The notes beneath the pieces were generated by a model that was given only the letters and a program-made list of their open reading frames with translations, was not told the DNA's origin and made no database searches. A DNA stretch of 64,000 nt from SSC3 sp963769585 (GTDB lineage: Bacteria; Actinomycetota; Actinomycetes; Propionibacteriales; Nocardioidaceae), in the NCBI GenBank assembly GCA_963769585.1, contig CAVYMJ010000001.1, positions 558,001 to 622,000 of the forward strand, written 5' to 3'. Position 1 is the stretch's first letter; the number at the start of each line of letters is the position of its first letter. A program made the position numbers and the translations under genes. Of the stretch, positions 16,296 through 24,369 are shown one piece after another.

Positions 16296-17285
16296 TCAGA
16301 CCAGCTCGGCCTCGACCTCTGTCTCCGAGGCAGGCCCTGCCGTCGAGGCAGCGTGGTCGAGTGCTGCCAGGTAGCGCTCGGCATCCAGGGCCGCCGCACA
16401 GCCGGTCCCGGCAGCGGTGATGGCCTGCCGGTAGTGGTGGTCCACCAGATCGCCGCTGGCGAAGACGCCACGCAGGTTCGTCCGCGTTGACGGGTGGTGG
16501 ACCAGCACGTAGCCGTTGTCGTCGACGTCGACCTGACCGGTGAGGAGCTCCGAGCGTGGGTCGTGGCCGATCGCGATGAACAGGCCGGTGATCGCCAGGT
16601 CGCGGGTTTCCCCGGTGACGGTGTCGGTCAACGTGACCCCGGAGAGCTTGTCGTCACCGTGGATCGCGCTGACGCCGGTGTTCCAGACGATCTCCAGCTT
16701 CTCGTCCTCGAACGCCCGCTCCTGCATGATCTTGGAGGCACGCAGCTCGTCGCGGCGGTGGAGAAGGTAGACCTTCTTGGCGAACCGAGTGAGGAAGGTG
16801 GCCTCCTCGATTGCGGAGTCGCCACCACCCACGACCGCGATCTCCTGGTCACGGAAGAAGAAGCCGTCGCACGTCGCACACCATGACACCCCGTGCCCGG
16901 AGAGCCGGTCCTCGTGCTCGAGGCCGAGCTTCTTGTAGCTGGAGCCGGTCGCCAGGATGACCGCACGTGCCTGGTGCACGGTGCCGTCGCCATCGGTGAC
17001 CAGCTTGATGTCGCCGGTGAGGTCGACCGCGGTCACGTCGTCGGAGACCAGCTCGGCGCCGAAGCGCTCCGCCTGGGCGCGCATCTCGTCCATCAGCGCC
17101 GGACCCATGATGCCGTCACGGAAGCCCGGGAAGTTCTCCACCTCGGTGGTGTTCATCAGCGCGCCACCGGCGGTGACCGAACCCTCGAAGACCAGGGGCT
17201 TCAGGCTGGCTCGGGCGGCGTAGACCGCGGCCGTGTAGCCGGCCGGTCCTGAGCCGATGATGATGACGCTGCGTACGTCGGACAT
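16296..17285 (-). CDS. trxB: Thioredoxin-disulfide reductase
   Basis: 329 aa NADPH-dependent flavoenzyme that reduces TrxA. Seen: FAD-binding IIIGSGPAGYTAA (residues ~8-20), redox-active CATC (C136/C139), NADPH-binding VVGGGDSAIEEA, and the C-terminal FAD motif GVFASGDLVDHHYRQ. The C-terminal ~20 residues are an acidic tail (TEVEAELV). It has a perfect sigma-R-type promoter 45 nt upstream (17330-17355). In Streptomyces and mycobacteria trxA follows directly; here a reductase-desaturase cassette intervenes. Confidence 0.97.
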   Translation of the reverse strand: MSDVRSVIIIGSGPAGYTAAVYAARASLKPLVFEGSVTAGGALMNTTEVENFPGFRDGIMGPALMDEMRAQAERFGAELVSDDVTAVDLTGDIKLVTDGDGTVHQARAVILATGSSYKKLGLEHEDRLSGHGVSWCATCDGFFFRDQEIAVVGGGDSAIEEATFLTRFAKKVYLLHRRDELRASKIMQERAFEDEKLEIVWNTGVSAIHGDDKLSGVTLTDTVTGETRDLAITGLFIAIGHDPRSELLTGQVDVDDNGYVLVHHPSTRTNLRGVFASGDLVDHHYRQAITAAGTGCAAALDAERYLAALDHAASTAGPASETEVEAELV

Positions 17286-17329
17286 GTCACTCCCGGTACG
17301 TGGGATCGAGAAAGGGCATCTGGTCGCTC

Positions 17330-17355
17330 AACACAGCCTAGGTCCCGAAGATTCC
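17330..17355 (-). promoter_or_regulatory. Sigma-R-type promoter of trxB
   Basis: On the minus strand GGAAT (17355-17351), exactly 18 nt, then GTT (17332-17330). This is a full match to the SigR consensus GGAAT-N18-GTT, known to drive trxBA in Streptomyces. It lies 45 nt upstream of the trxB ATG. The sigma factor itself is not in the window. Confidence 0.75.
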
Positions 17356-17372
17356 GGAGCGTGATCCGCGTC

Positions 17373-18089
17373 TCAGCGAGCCCGCAGCACCAGGGTGGTC
17401 GCCACCGGGAAGAGCGACTGCTTGCACGGGTACACCGCGGCGACGAGGGGACCGTCACCCAGCGGGCGTACGACGACCACTCCGCGGCCGCCCTCGCCCA
17501 GGTCCACCAGGAAGCTCCGCGCGTCCGGACTCGTCGCCGGCCACGCACATCCGCTGGCCCCGAGGCTCTTCGGGCGGGTTTCCCCCGGAAGGTCGAAGGT
17601 CAAGAGTCCCGACAGGTCGACGACCGACAGCCGCTTCAGGGCGGTCGCTGTGCGGTCCTCGTCGATGTTCCCGCTCGCCCCGTAGAGCGGGGTTTCGCGT
17701 TGCGGCGTCCCGGCGGCAGGCGGAGGATCGGTGGGTGCCCCGCCTGGCCCAGCGCTGTCGGTGCCGTTCGGCGCCTGCTGTGACTCGGGCTGCCCGTCGT
17801 CGGAGGACACCTCGGCGCCCGACGAGGCGTCGTCGCTGCTGCGCGTCTGCACAAGAAACTGGCCGCCGACGTACCCGAACAGCGAGACGGCGGCCGCGGC
17901 CACCAGTACCGCGGGCCAACGGCGGCGGCTTCGGTCAGGCGTCTGCTCACGCGGCGCCGCGACCAGCCCGGCCAGCACCAGGTCCAGGCGGGCGGCCACC
18001 TCGTCAGGCATCCGCACAGGGACGGTGGAGTCGGCGAGCAGGCGGCTCACCTCTGCCTCCTGCTCGGGAGTCAGCTCGTCGTCGCTCAT
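17373..18089 (-). CDS. Anti-sigma factor of SigM (RsmA-like)
   Basis: 238 aa. The cytoplasmic N-terminus (~1-55: LTPEQEAEVSRLLADSTVPVRMPDEVAARLDLVLAGL) is helical, followed by a basic stretch, one membrane helix (~58-78, WPAVLVAAAAVSLFGYVGGQFLV) and an extracytoplasmic region of ~160 residues. No CHCC zinc motif is visible, so this is not a ZAS-type redox anti-sigma. The start overlaps the sigM stop by 4 nt (ATGA), the classic sigma/anti-sigma coupling, and its position upstream of trxB equals that of RsmA in mycobacteria. Expected to hold SigM inactive at the membrane. Confidence 0.85.
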   Translation of the reverse strand: MSDDELTPEQEAEVSRLLADSTVPVRMPDEVAARLDLVLAGLVAAPREQTPDRSRRRWPAVLVAAAAVSLFGYVGGQFLVQTRSSDDASSGAEVSSDDGQPESQQAPNGTDSAGPGGAPTDPPPAAGTPQRETPLYGASGNIDEDRTATALKRLSVVDLSGLLTFDLPGETRPKSLGASGCAWPATSPDARSFLVDLGEGGRGVVVVRPLGDGPLVAAVYPCKQSLFPVATTLVLRAR

Positions 18090-18751
18090 GCGTCACCTCC
18101 TGTCGCCGTACCGGTGGGAGTGCCGTTCCCTGATCCGACGCGCGGCGGGTCCGGTGGGTTCCCGTGGGCTGGGTCACGCCGGTACTCGGCGAGCAGCGGA
18201 AGGAGCTTCGCCCGGCCACGTGAGCAGCGGCTCTTGATCGTTCCTGGGGCGCACTCGAGGATCCTTGCTGTCTCCTCGATCGAGTACCCCTCCATGTCCA
18301 CCAGCACCAGGGCGGCTCGCTGGTCTGCGGGGAGCGTCTCCAGTGCTGCGAGCACCGCAGCCCGTCGTTCCGTGCCGAGGGCGGACTCGGCCGGGTCGTC
18401 GGGGGCCGCGGTCAAGGTCGAGCCACGGCCGGCGTACTCGTCGATGTCGTCGGGCAGCGGCTCGGCCAGCCGGACCTTGCGGCGGCGGATCCGGTCGAGG
18501 CAGGCGTTCACCACGATGCGGTGCAGCCAGGTGGTGACCGCAGCCTCACCGCGGTAGCTCCCGGCCCGCCGGAAGGCGGCGATGAGCGCTTCCTGGAGTG
18601 CGTCGGCGGCGTCCTCGGGGTTGCCCGTCGTACGCAGCGCGACGGCCCACAGCCGGTCTCGATGCCTGGTGAAGAGCACCCCGAAGGCCTCCTGGTCGCC
18701 GTCGACATGGGCGCCTAGCAGGGCCTTGTCGTCGAGGTCATCCAGGTCCAC
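18086..18751 (-). CDS. sigM: ECF RNA polymerase sigma factor SigM
   Basis: About 221 aa ECF sigma factor. Region 2: VDGDQEAFGVLFTRHRDRLWAVALRTTGNPEDAADALQEALIAAFRR...WLHRIVVNACLDRIRRRK. Region 4: LPADQRAALVLVDMEGYSIEETARILECAPGTIKSRCSRGRAKL. The start is uncertain: GTG 18751 lies 2 nt after the upstream stop, and TTG 18757 would overlap it; an upstream frame extension to 18826 runs into the kinase-like gene and is rejected. The C-terminal ~25 residues are Gly/Thr/Pro-rich. Named SigM from its position between the murJ-partner gene and trxB, and the coupled anti-sigma. Confidence 0.92.
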   Translation of the reverse strand: MDLDDLDDKALLGAHVDGDQEAFGVLFTRHRDRLWAVALRTTGNPEDAADALQEALIAAFRRAGSYRGEAAVTTWLHRIVVNACLDRIRRRKVRLAEPLPDDIDEYAGRGSTLTAAPDDPAESALGTERRAAVLAALETLPADQRAALVLVDMEGYSIEETARILECAPGTIKSRCSRGRAKLLPLLAEYRRDPAHGNPPDPPRVGSGNGTPTGTATGGDA

Positions 18752-18753
18752 GG

Positions 18754-20415
18754 TCAAGACCGTACGACGATCTCGGCCACCCCGCCTTGGTACCCGCCGT
18801 CGACGGCGGGCAGCGAGGTCAGCCATACCACCAGGTACCTGGCGGTGACGGGCTCCTCGGGAGCCAGGTCGGTCGTCGTCGCGGCGGCCCTGACTGCTGC
18901 CACCTCGTCGAGCCCTTCGGTGTCGGTAGGTGCCGCGGCCCCGGCGGGCGCGGCCAGCAGCGTCACGTCGGTCGGACTGCCGAGCAGGGTGAGGCGGACA
19001 CTGGACACGTCCTGCTGGGACCCGAGGTCGATCAGCAGGCCGACTCCGGACTTGATCACCAGGGCTGGGCCGTCGTTGTAGCGCAGCGTCCGCCAGGCCG
19101 TCTCCGGATCACCGTCGTGGGCCAGCGGGACCAGGTCGGGGTTCTCCTCGTTCGGGTCGCCCTCGGGGTCGAAGTCGGACACGGAGGTCGGCTGCAGCGT
19201 CGTGGCTCGGGCGGACTGGCTGGGAGTGCCGGCCTGCTCGTCGCTGGGCAGATCCCGGCCGCGACCGAGGTTGAAGGCGACGACGATTGCGACGACCAGA
19301 GCCAGGATCGCCGCGACGAGGCCGGCCAGCCGGAGCCAGGGCGTGCTCGGAGGGTCGCCCTCCCAGTCGCCTGCGTCGATGTTCTCCGGCTCCCGGTGAG
19401 CATCGGGACCCCACGCCGCCGGGGCCGACCCGTTGCCCATCCCGATGTACGGCGTCCGGGTGGACGGCTGCACCGGATGCACCTGGGTGGCGTCGTCCCC
19501 GTGCGGCTGCGAACGGACCTGCGCGGCGTCGCCATCTGGTCCGAAGGCCGGAAGGCCGGCCTGGGTGGCTTCGGGATCTGCAGGCGGCCCGGGTGCGGGC
19601 GGCTGGGGACTGGTCGGCTCGTGGGACAGGTGCCAGTTCACTGGCATGGCGTCGTCGGCTTCGCCGAGGAAGTCCGCCAGAGCGGCTCTGATCTCGTGGG
19701 CTGTCTCGATCGGGAAGTGCGGCTCCCCCCCGTTCAGGACGGTGTCACAGACCCGGTCCAGGGCTCGGGGTACGCCGGCGCGCACCTGTCGAGGGGTGAG
19801 GATCCGGCCGTGGTCGCGGGGGGCGGCGGTCAAGGTCGTGCCGGGGGTGCCGGGCCAGCGGCCGACCAGGGCGGCGTACAGCAGGGCAGCCAGGTTGATG
19901 ACGTCGGTCTCGTGGTCGCTCATGTCGGAGTCGTGCCTGCCGTGCAGGACGCTGTCGACGACGAAGCCGATGAGCTTCACCGAGCCGTTCTCGTTGACCA
20001 TGACGTTCTCGGGGATCAGTCGGCCGTGCGCGATCCCGTGCGCGTGCGCATCGGCGATCGCGTTCGCTACCTCGCGGACCATCCACGCTGCCTGGCGGGC
20101 CGGCAGCGGACCTTCGAGCAGCATCCGGTCCAGCGAGACCCCGTTGCCCCATTCGTTCACGACGTACGCGACGCCATCCTCGATGGCGGCATCCAGGACG
20201 CGGAGCAGGTGGGGGCCGGTGACGGTGGCGGACGTTCGGGCGGCGCTGAGCAAGGCGGCGGAGCGCGGGTCGGACGCGTCCAGGACGTGGACCGCGACGT
20301 TGCGCATCAGGGTCAGGTCGGTTGCTCGCCAGTACCGAGCCCCGCCGGTGTCCTCGAGGAGATCCTCGAGCCGGAACCTCCCGGCGAGGACGGTGCCGGG
20401 GCTGATCGGTGTCAT
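18754..20415 (-). CDS. Membrane pseudokinase, MurJ partner (MviN C-terminal-domain-like)
   Basis: 553 aa. N-terminal protein-kinase fold (~1-255) without catalytic residues: the VAIK lysine is H43 (VAVH), HRD is HGR (130-132) so the Asp is Arg132, the catalytic-loop Lys is Ile, and DFG is IGF (149-151). N137 remains. A Pro/Ala-rich linker leads to a membrane helix (~356-377) and an extracellular C-terminal domain (DGDPETAWRTLRYNDGPALVI) of the discoidin-like type. In mycobacteria these domains are fused to MurJ as MviN, where the phosphorylated pseudokinase recruits FhaA; here they form a separate gene 95 nt after murJ on the same strand. Strong GGGAGGG Shine-Dalgarno. Confidence 0.88.
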   Translation of the reverse strand: MTPISPGTVLAGRFRLEDLLEDTGGARYWRATDLTLMRNVAVHVLDASDPRSAALLSAARTSATVTGPHLLRVLDAAIEDGVAYVVNEWGNGVSLDRMLLEGPLPARQAAWMVREVANAIADAHAHGIAHGRLIPENVMVNENGSVKLIGFVVDSVLHGRHDSDMSDHETDVINLAALLYAALVGRWPGTPGTTLTAAPRDHGRILTPRQVRAGVPRALDRVCDTVLNGGEPHFPIETAHEIRAALADFLGEADDAMPVNWHLSHEPTSPQPPAPGPPADPEATQAGLPAFGPDGDAAQVRSQPHGDDATQVHPVQPSTRTPYIGMGNGSAPAAWGPDAHREPENIDAGDWEGDPPSTPWLRLAGLVAAILALVVAIVVAFNLGRGRDLPSDEQAGTPSQSARATTLQPTSVSDFDPEGDPNEENPDLVPLAHDGDPETAWRTLRYNDGPALVIKSGVGLLIDLGSQQDVSSVRLTLLGSPTDVTLLAAPAGAAAPTDTEGLDEVAAVRAAATTTDLAPEEPVTARYLVVWLTSLPAVDGGYQGGVAEIVVRS

Positions 20416-20510
20416 GGCGCGTCCCTCCCCGTGAGCTGTTCAGTCGACAGCCCCATCGTATGGAACTGCTCGCGATCCTGCTGCCACTCCCATCCCAGGC
20501 GTGCCACCGG

Positions 20511-22154
20511 TCACCGACGCAGGCGACGGGTCAGCAGAGCGACCATGTCGTTCACTTCGGTGATCCGCAGCAACCGGGAGAGCAGCGCGAGCAGGCTGAG
20601 GTCGACCACTCCCATCCCGGCGAGCATCACCAGCGCCTGCACCTTGCTGTCGTCGTTGGGCCAGACCGACTCCACCAGCTCGCGCGCCCCAAGGGTGGCC
20701 AGCGCGGCCAGACCGCCGGCCATCAGGAGGCGGACCAGGAACCGGAGCGTTACCGCAGTCCCCAGGCCGCCGAGGATCGAGCGCAGCAACAGGTACGACG
20801 CGCAGGCGCCGATGCCGTAGGCCCCCGCGTAGGCGAAGGCGAGCCGAGGTGCGATCGAGTCAGGATCGACGCCCCGAGTCAAAGCGATGGCGAGCAGGAT
20901 GTTGCTTGCGGCGATCACGCACTGCACCCAGAAGACGGTCCTGGTGCGCTCCAGGGCGTAGAAGCCCCGCAGCACGAGGTAGTGGGAGGTGAAGAAGACC
21001 AGGCCGATAGCGAAGACCGACAGGGTCCGGGCGAAGTCCTGGGTGGCACCCACCGCGGCACCCCACCGCGAGACGATGTTGGACAGCGGCAGAGCGATGA
21101 CTGGGAGCACCAGCGCGAAGGGGAGGATCACCGCGAGCGCCGAGCGCAACGTGGAGGCCACCTGCTGCCCGGCAGTGCGCAGGTCGTTGTTGGCCACCGA
21201 GGCCGACAGCCTTGGCAGGGTGGCGGTGGCGAGCGAGACGGTGGCTACCGCGTGCGGCGCCATCACGATCAGGAACGTGAAGGAGTAGATCGTGAAGCCG
21301 GTGCCCGGCTCGTCTGCGACGGTACCGCTCGAGGCGATCCGGGTCACCACGGTGTAGGCCACCTGGTTGACGACCACGAACAAGACGGTCCAGATGCCCA
21401 GCCTCAGGGTGTGTCCCAGACCAGTGCCACGGAAGTCGAAGCGCGGCTTGTAGGCGAAGCCCGCGGCGCGCAGGTACGGCAACAGGATGAGGAACTGGGC
21501 GGCGATGCCGACCGTCGAGCCGAGCCCGAGGAGCCACTCCTGGCCGGTCGAGAAGCCGCCACCGAGCTCAGCCCCCTTGGCCGGCCCGAAGACCACCAGG
21601 TACACGACCAGGACGCCGACCGAGAGGGCGTTGTTCGCGATCGGCGCCCACATCATCGGGCCGAACCGGTGCCGGGAGTTCAGCACCTGACCCACCAGGA
21701 CGAACATGCCGTAGAAGAAGATCTGGGGCAGACAGAAACGGGCGAACGCGATGGCGGAGTCACGCTGCTCGGCGTTCTGCGGTTCGAAGTAGCTCTGGTC
21801 CAGGAAGAGCCGCATCAGCAGGGGCGCGAGGAGGACCAGGACCAGGCTCACCGCCAGCAGGAAGACCGCTGCCAGCGTCATGATGCGGTTGGTGTACGCC
21901 TCGCCGCCGTCCTCGTCGTTCTTCATCGCTCGCACGAGCTGGGGAACCAGCACCGCATTGAAGATGCCGCCTGCGAGCAGGATGTAGAGCATGTTGGGGA
22001 TGGTGTTCGCGACGTTGAAGACGTCGCCGTGCATCTGCGCGCCGAGGGCAGCCAGCAGCAGGCCAGACCTCACGAAGCCACTGAGCCTGGAGACGACCGT
22101 GCCCGCCGCCATCACGGCGCTCGAGCTCAGCACCGAGGGCCTCTGGTCGGTCAT
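20511..22154 (-). CDS. murJ: Lipid II flippase MurJ
   Basis: 547 aa polytopic protein of the MOP superfamily with about 14 membrane segments, flipping lipid II across the membrane. Typical N-terminus: SSSAVMAAGTVVSRLSGFVRSGLLLAALG. The ANTIPNMLYILLAGGIFNAVLVPQLVR block follows. It starts at ATG 22154, overlapping the DUF6049 stop by 4 nt. It lacks the C-terminal pseudokinase and extracellular domains of mycobacterial MviN; those are in the next gene. The operon order DUF6049-murJ-pseudokinase-sigM-anti-sigma is conserved in actinobacteria. Confidence 0.96.
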   Translation of the reverse strand: MTDQRPSVLSSSAVMAAGTVVSRLSGFVRSGLLLAALGAQMHGDVFNVANTIPNMLYILLAGGIFNAVLVPQLVRAMKNDEDGGEAYTNRIMTLAAVFLLAVSLVLVLLAPLLMRLFLDQSYFEPQNAEQRDSAIAFARFCLPQIFFYGMFVLVGQVLNSRHRFGPMMWAPIANNALSVGVLVVYLVVFGPAKGAELGGGFSTGQEWLLGLGSTVGIAAQFLILLPYLRAAGFAYKPRFDFRGTGLGHTLRLGIWTVLFVVVNQVAYTVVTRIASSGTVADEPGTGFTIYSFTFLIVMAPHAVATVSLATATLPRLSASVANNDLRTAGQQVASTLRSALAVILPFALVLPVIALPLSNIVSRWGAAVGATQDFARTLSVFAIGLVFFTSHYLVLRGFYALERTRTVFWVQCVIAASNILLAIALTRGVDPDSIAPRLAFAYAGAYGIGACASYLLLRSILGGLGTAVTLRFLVRLLMAGGLAALATLGARELVESVWPNDDSKVQALVMLAGMGVVDLSLLALLSRLLRITEVNDMVALLTRRLRR

Positions 22155-24289
22155 GGTTGCGCCTGCTCGAGCAGCGGTCCGTGGGTGGCCTGACGGGCCT
22201 TCACCTGGCGTCGCACGCGGAACACGATCGCGATCACCAGGACCAGCGTGCCGATGCCGAGAGCTCCCCAGATGTACTGACCCACGTGGCTGCTGCGCAG
22301 TTTGAACTGGGTGGACTGCCCGAGCGCGGTGCCTTCAGCGTTGACGGGCTGCACCGTGACCGGCCACACGCCGATCCGGCTGGAGTTCGCGTGCATCCGG
22401 ACTGAGCGCCGCTGGCCGCCGGGAATCGTGAGCGGCTCGTAGGGCGGAATCGTGATCCGGGTGGTCCCGATGGCTCGGGCGCGTACCCCGACCGTCACCG
22501 GCTGGTCGAGCCCGTTGGCGATGATGACCTGGAACGGACCGTCCTCGCTCGACATGGTCACGAAGGTCGGCCCCGTCACCGTTACCTTGCCTAGCAGCGC
22601 TCGGACGCTGCGAACCAGGCCATCGGTACGCCGTTGCGCCCGATCAGAAACGGAGCGGAGCTGGCTGGAGGCGCCCAGGTAGGCGAGGCGGGTGAGCGCC
22701 GGCTCGATGGTGTCGTCCTGCGGGAGCAGCACGTCCAGAGTGTGGCCGGCGGTGATCAGGTCGAGCGTCGAGGAAAAGTTGTCTCTCGGGATCGAGGGCG
22801 CCGCCTCCGGGTAGGTGAGGTCGTCTGAGTCCGGCTCGATGGTCTGCTCCGCCGTACCGCTGCGGACCAGTGAGGCCGCACTGGTAGCGATCAGCCAGGG
22901 CACGTCGAAACCGCCGAAGAAGTCGGCTCGGCGCCAGCCGCGGCCGGGGTCCCACCGGTGGGGCAGTTGGACGACGAGCGGCGTGTCTCGGCCTCCTGAC
23001 AGAGCGTGCACGGCGGCCTCGGCCAGGATCCGCTGGCGCAGGGCCAATGGGCCGGACGGCACGCTCGCCGTCCCTCCCCTGCCAGTGACGGCGTCGTCGG
23101 TGAGCGTCAGCCGGGGTCCGTTGGGGACGTCAACCCGGGGGCCCCTCGACGCGACTGACTCCTGGCTCAGCACGACCGGTGTGCGTGCGTCGAGTCCGTT
23201 GACGGCGGCCCACGGGAGCCCGCCGTCGGGAGGGTCGACGACCGGAGTGCTGCTGATGTCGACGCTCGCCAGGCTGGCCGCGGAGGCAGTGAGAGCTTGC
23301 GGAACCATCGATCCGAACGTCGAGAGGTAGGCACCGGCTACATCGAGGTCCCCGTAGGGCAGCGCCAGCACCTCGCGGGCAGCGGCCTCCGCGGTGAACC
23401 GGGAGAGCCACTGCTTGACGGCGTCAGCTTCGGGGGACCGCGGCGCCTCCTGCCCGTCGGACGGGGCCGAGGGGGAGGCGCTCGGCGACGCGTCACCGTC
23501 CTGGGCTGGGGCGATCTCGAATCCGGGATTGTCGAGCGCAAGGTCGCGGGCCAGGTCGACAAGGGCGGGATCGAGCACCCAGGTGAGTGGGAACGACCCG
23601 GACGAGCGGCTCAGCTCCACGAGTCTGCCGAACCTGCCCCGGTCACCGAGCGCCCGGTGCCAGGTCCCCGGCGCGACGACCTTGCCGTGCTCGTCGTACG
23701 AGATCCGTGCGCGGAACTGGAGCATCAGCGCCAGCGAGGTGGTCGGGGGGTTCCTCTTGCGCATCAGCGGAACGAGGACCCGAGCCCTGCCGTCGGCGCC
23801 GTCGGCCCGAACTCCCTCCTCGGCGCCGAGCACTTGCACACCCAGCCAGTAGACACCGGGCCTTCCTGAGATGAGGAGCGCCGAGCGGGGCAGCCGCACC
23901 CGGTAGCGCACCGACTGGCCGGGTGCCAGGTCCCCGAGGTCGACCAGGAACTCGGTACGGCGGGTCCCGTAGTAGGCGCTGGGGTCGGCCGCGGCCGCGT
24001 CGGTGAGCTCTGCCGAGGTGGTGAACGGGTCGTACGACGACAGCGGGTAGACCTGCAGGTCCGACCAGGCACTGGCGGAGGTGTTGGTGACGGTGCCGGC
24101 GAGGGTGATCCGTCCCGATGCCGGGATCGCCGAGGGCCCGATGCGATCGATCGTGACCTCGAGCGGGTCGCCGTCAGGCTCGGGCTCGACTGCGGCCGCC
24201 GCTGTCGGGACCAGGCACAGCGCTGTGAGGAGACCCGAGACGAGGCAGGCGGCAGTACGCCGACGGCGAGCACGGGTCATGCGTGCCAA
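22151..24289 (-). CDS. DUF6049 family secreted/membrane-anchored protein
   Basis: 712 aa. Signal peptide of ~33 residues (basic RARRRRTA, then hydrophobic ACLVSGLLTALCLVPTAAAA). The large extracytoplasmic part begins with a beta-rich domain (ITLAGTVTNTSASAWSDLQVYPLSSYDPF). A later segment (VTVGVRARAIGTTRITIPPYEPLTIPGGQRRSVRM) looks like another Ig-like domain. One C-terminal membrane helix (YIWGALGIGTLVLVIAIVF) has a short basic tail inside. Homologues sit directly upstream of murJ in mycobacteria and streptomycetes; the molecular function is unknown but a link to lipid II export or wall assembly is implied by the constant neighbourhood. Translationally coupled to murJ (ATGA). Confidence 0.9.
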   Translation of the reverse strand: MARMTRARRRRTAACLVSGLLTALCLVPTAAAAVEPEPDGDPLEVTIDRIGPSAIPASGRITLAGTVTNTSASAWSDLQVYPLSSYDPFTTSAELTDAAAADPSAYYGTRRTEFLVDLGDLAPGQSVRYRVRLPRSALLISGRPGVYWLGVQVLGAEEGVRADGADGRARVLVPLMRKRNPPTTSLALMLQFRARISYDEHGKVVAPGTWHRALGDRGRFGRLVELSRSSGSFPLTWVLDPALVDLARDLALDNPGFEIAPAQDGDASPSASPSAPSDGQEAPRSPEADAVKQWLSRFTAEAAAREVLALPYGDLDVAGAYLSTFGSMVPQALTASAASLASVDISSTPVVDPPDGGLPWAAVNGLDARTPVVLSQESVASRGPRVDVPNGPRLTLTDDAVTGRGGTASVPSGPLALRQRILAEAAVHALSGGRDTPLVVQLPHRWDPGRGWRRADFFGGFDVPWLIATSAASLVRSGTAEQTIEPDSDDLTYPEAAPSIPRDNFSSTLDLITAGHTLDVLLPQDDTIEPALTRLAYLGASSQLRSVSDRAQRRTDGLVRSVRALLGKVTVTGPTFVTMSSEDGPFQVIIANGLDQPVTVGVRARAIGTTRITIPPYEPLTIPGGQRRSVRMHANSSRIGVWPVTVQPVNAEGTALGQSTQFKLRSSHVGQYIWGALGIGTLVLVIAIVFRVRRQVKARQATHGPLLEQAQP

Positions 24290-24369
24290 TGTATCTGCCG
24301 GAACTTGGCGGGTGAGCAGTGCCGAGCCGGGGGCGGGAGCGGCGCCGCGCCCGAATAGACTCGCTTCCT

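Noticed and set aside
18787..22193. Very long open frames antisense to the pseudokinase and murJ
   Set aside because: High-GC third-codon bias opens antisense frames; composition is Gly/Arg/Val-rich with no domain, and the opposite strand carries clear conserved genes.
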